In this document: positions 12,962 to 13,534 of the stretch, piece by piece
Numbering within the stretch: position 1 is the stretch's first letter
Layout: each line of letters opens with the position of its first letter
NCBI GenBank assembly: GCA_963169475.1
Contig: CAUJFT010000303.1
Coordinates: 1-13,534, forward strand
DNA from: Bacteroidota bacterium
GTDB lineage: Bacteria > Bacteroidota > Bacteroidia > J057
Direction: 5' to 3'
DNA length: 13,534 bases
Notes under the pieces: generated by a model
The model's input: only the letters and a program-made list of their open reading frames with translations
Database searches by the model: none
What the model was told of the DNA's origin: nothing
Program-made: the position numbers and the translations under genes

Positions 12962-13534
12962 ATGGAAAGTGATTTTAAGCGTAAAGCATTTGAGTTATTA
13001 GGGGATACTATCCGAAAGAAAAGGATTGAGCAAAGCCTGACACAAGAAGAATTGGGGTTAAAGGTAGGATATGGAGAGCTGACCCGCCGGCAGGCCATTT
13101 CTCAAATCGAAAGGGGGTCTGTAGCAATACCCAATAAAAAATTAACTCTTTTTATTAATCTCTTAAAGTTAGACAATACTTTTATTTCAGAAATAAACTT
13201 TCTAATCTCTAAGGGACGATACGAGGAGGCTGCTTTTTTATTAGAAGAAAGGGAGGCAGAGGAGCGTAAAATAGCCGCTTCTCTTTCCGTACATACCCCA
13301 ATGACAAACGAGGATACAAAGACTCTATTTATGGTTATGGGCAAAAATGATCCTGAACAAATAGAAGAACCTAACGCAGAGGAGGCAGGAGAAAACGATT
13401 TGCCGTCTGTAAAAGATACGATATCCATGTCCTTTGATAGTGCCGAGCAAAAACTGACAAGATTAAAAGCACTATTTGAAAAAGCCTTAATCAACGAAGA
13501 GGAGTATTCCTATAAGAAAAAAGAGATTTTAGAT
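12962..13534 (+). CDS. XRE-type helix-turn-helix regulator with C-terminal SHOCT-like segment, truncated by the window edge
   Basis: The frame is open from ATG 12962 through the last base (191 codons, no stop), so the 3' end is outside. Residues about 12-72 form a Cro/CI-type helix-turn-helix domain (LGDTIRKKRIEQSLTQEELG, then RRQAISQIERGSVAIPNKKL). There is an insertion-like GYGELT between helices 2 and 3. A charged helical linker follows (EEREAEERKIA, about 95-105), then an acidic low-complexity stretch (EEPNAEEAGEND, 135-146). Residues about 161-191 (AEQKLTRLKALFEKALINEEEYSYKKKEIL) fit the SHOCT short C-terminal domain, which has an L..L..L...G.I...EF...K..LL pattern. It probably acts as a DNA-binding repressor or sensor for its own divergent region and possibly for the DUF4145 gene. 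That regulatory target is inferred from position only. Confidence 0.85.
   Translation, partial: MESDFKRKAFELLGDTIRKKRIEQSLTQEELGLKVGYGELTRRQAISQIERGSVAIPNKKLTLFINLLKLDNTFISEINFLISKGRYEEAAFLLEEREAEERKIAASLSVHTPMTNEDTKTLFMVMGKNDPEQIEEPNAEEAGENDLPSVKDTISMSFDSAEQKLTRLKALFEKALINEEEYSYKKKEILD

Noticed and set aside
13102..13494. 130-codon minus-strand ORF opposite the HTH-SHOCT gene
   Set aside because: It is antisense to a well-supported helix-turn-helix coding frame, is Ser-rich and resembles no family; it is a shadow frame.
1..13534. tRNA, rRNA, integrase, transposase or attachment site
   Set aside because: I looked for tRNA T-loop signatures, transposase motifs and flanking direct repeats and saw none that held up.

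Overview
The window looks like a piece of an AT-rich Bacteroidota chromosome. The evidence is the set of protein families (an SDR-type threonine dehydrogenase, a DUF6702 protein, a YitT/DUF2179 protein, lipoproteins with relaxed lipoboxes), the lack of clear Shine-Dalgarno sequences, and Bacteroidota-type promoter boxes. The clearest promoter is TTTG-N19-TACCTTTG on the minus strand at 8663..8633. No rRNA, tRNA, transposase, integrase or CRISPR array is visible. The order within the phylum cannot be fixed from this sequence.

Layout. 1..88 holds the 5' end of a minus-strand gene that leaves the window. 296..2269 (minus) carries an L-threonine 3-dehydrogenase-like enzyme and a lipoprotein D,D-carboxypeptidase of the VanY/M15 type. 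2431..6939 (plus) carries a small alpha/beta hydrolase, an unrecognised lipoprotein, a YitT-type membrane protein and a UDP-sugar-type glycosyltransferase. 6944..8517 (minus) carries a DUF6702 protein, a HAD phosphatase and a DUF1801 protein, apparently read from the promoter at 8663..8633. 9188..10405 (plus) is a secreted L,D-transpeptidase with SH3-like domains. A perfect 13-bp inverted repeat separates it from the convergent gene at 10480..11355.

The right part has an accessory, defence-like character. 10480..11355 (minus) is a radical SAM enzyme whose motifs match viperin closely, so it is a prokaryotic viperin (pVip) that would make chain-terminating ddh-nucleotides against phage. Upstream of it on the same strand lie an unrecognised 104-aa gene and a DUF4145 (HEPN-like) protein with a C-terminal hydrophobic segment. 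Divergent from these is a partial XRE-type regulator that ends in a SHOCT-like segment. The divergent intergenic region is extremely AT-rich. Whether these four genes form one system is an inference from proximity; each has its own intergenic gap.

The most striking feature not explained by genes is a roughly 104-bp intergenic repeat in four well-conserved copies (108, 3406, 8877 and 11411), all in the same orientation and none inside a gene. It contains two AGTTCTTAGT boxes spaced 21 bp start to start and an inverted-repeat right half. One copy lies directly upstream of the viperin gene. A second, weaker family sharing the core AAAACTAAGAAA follows two plus-strand genes.
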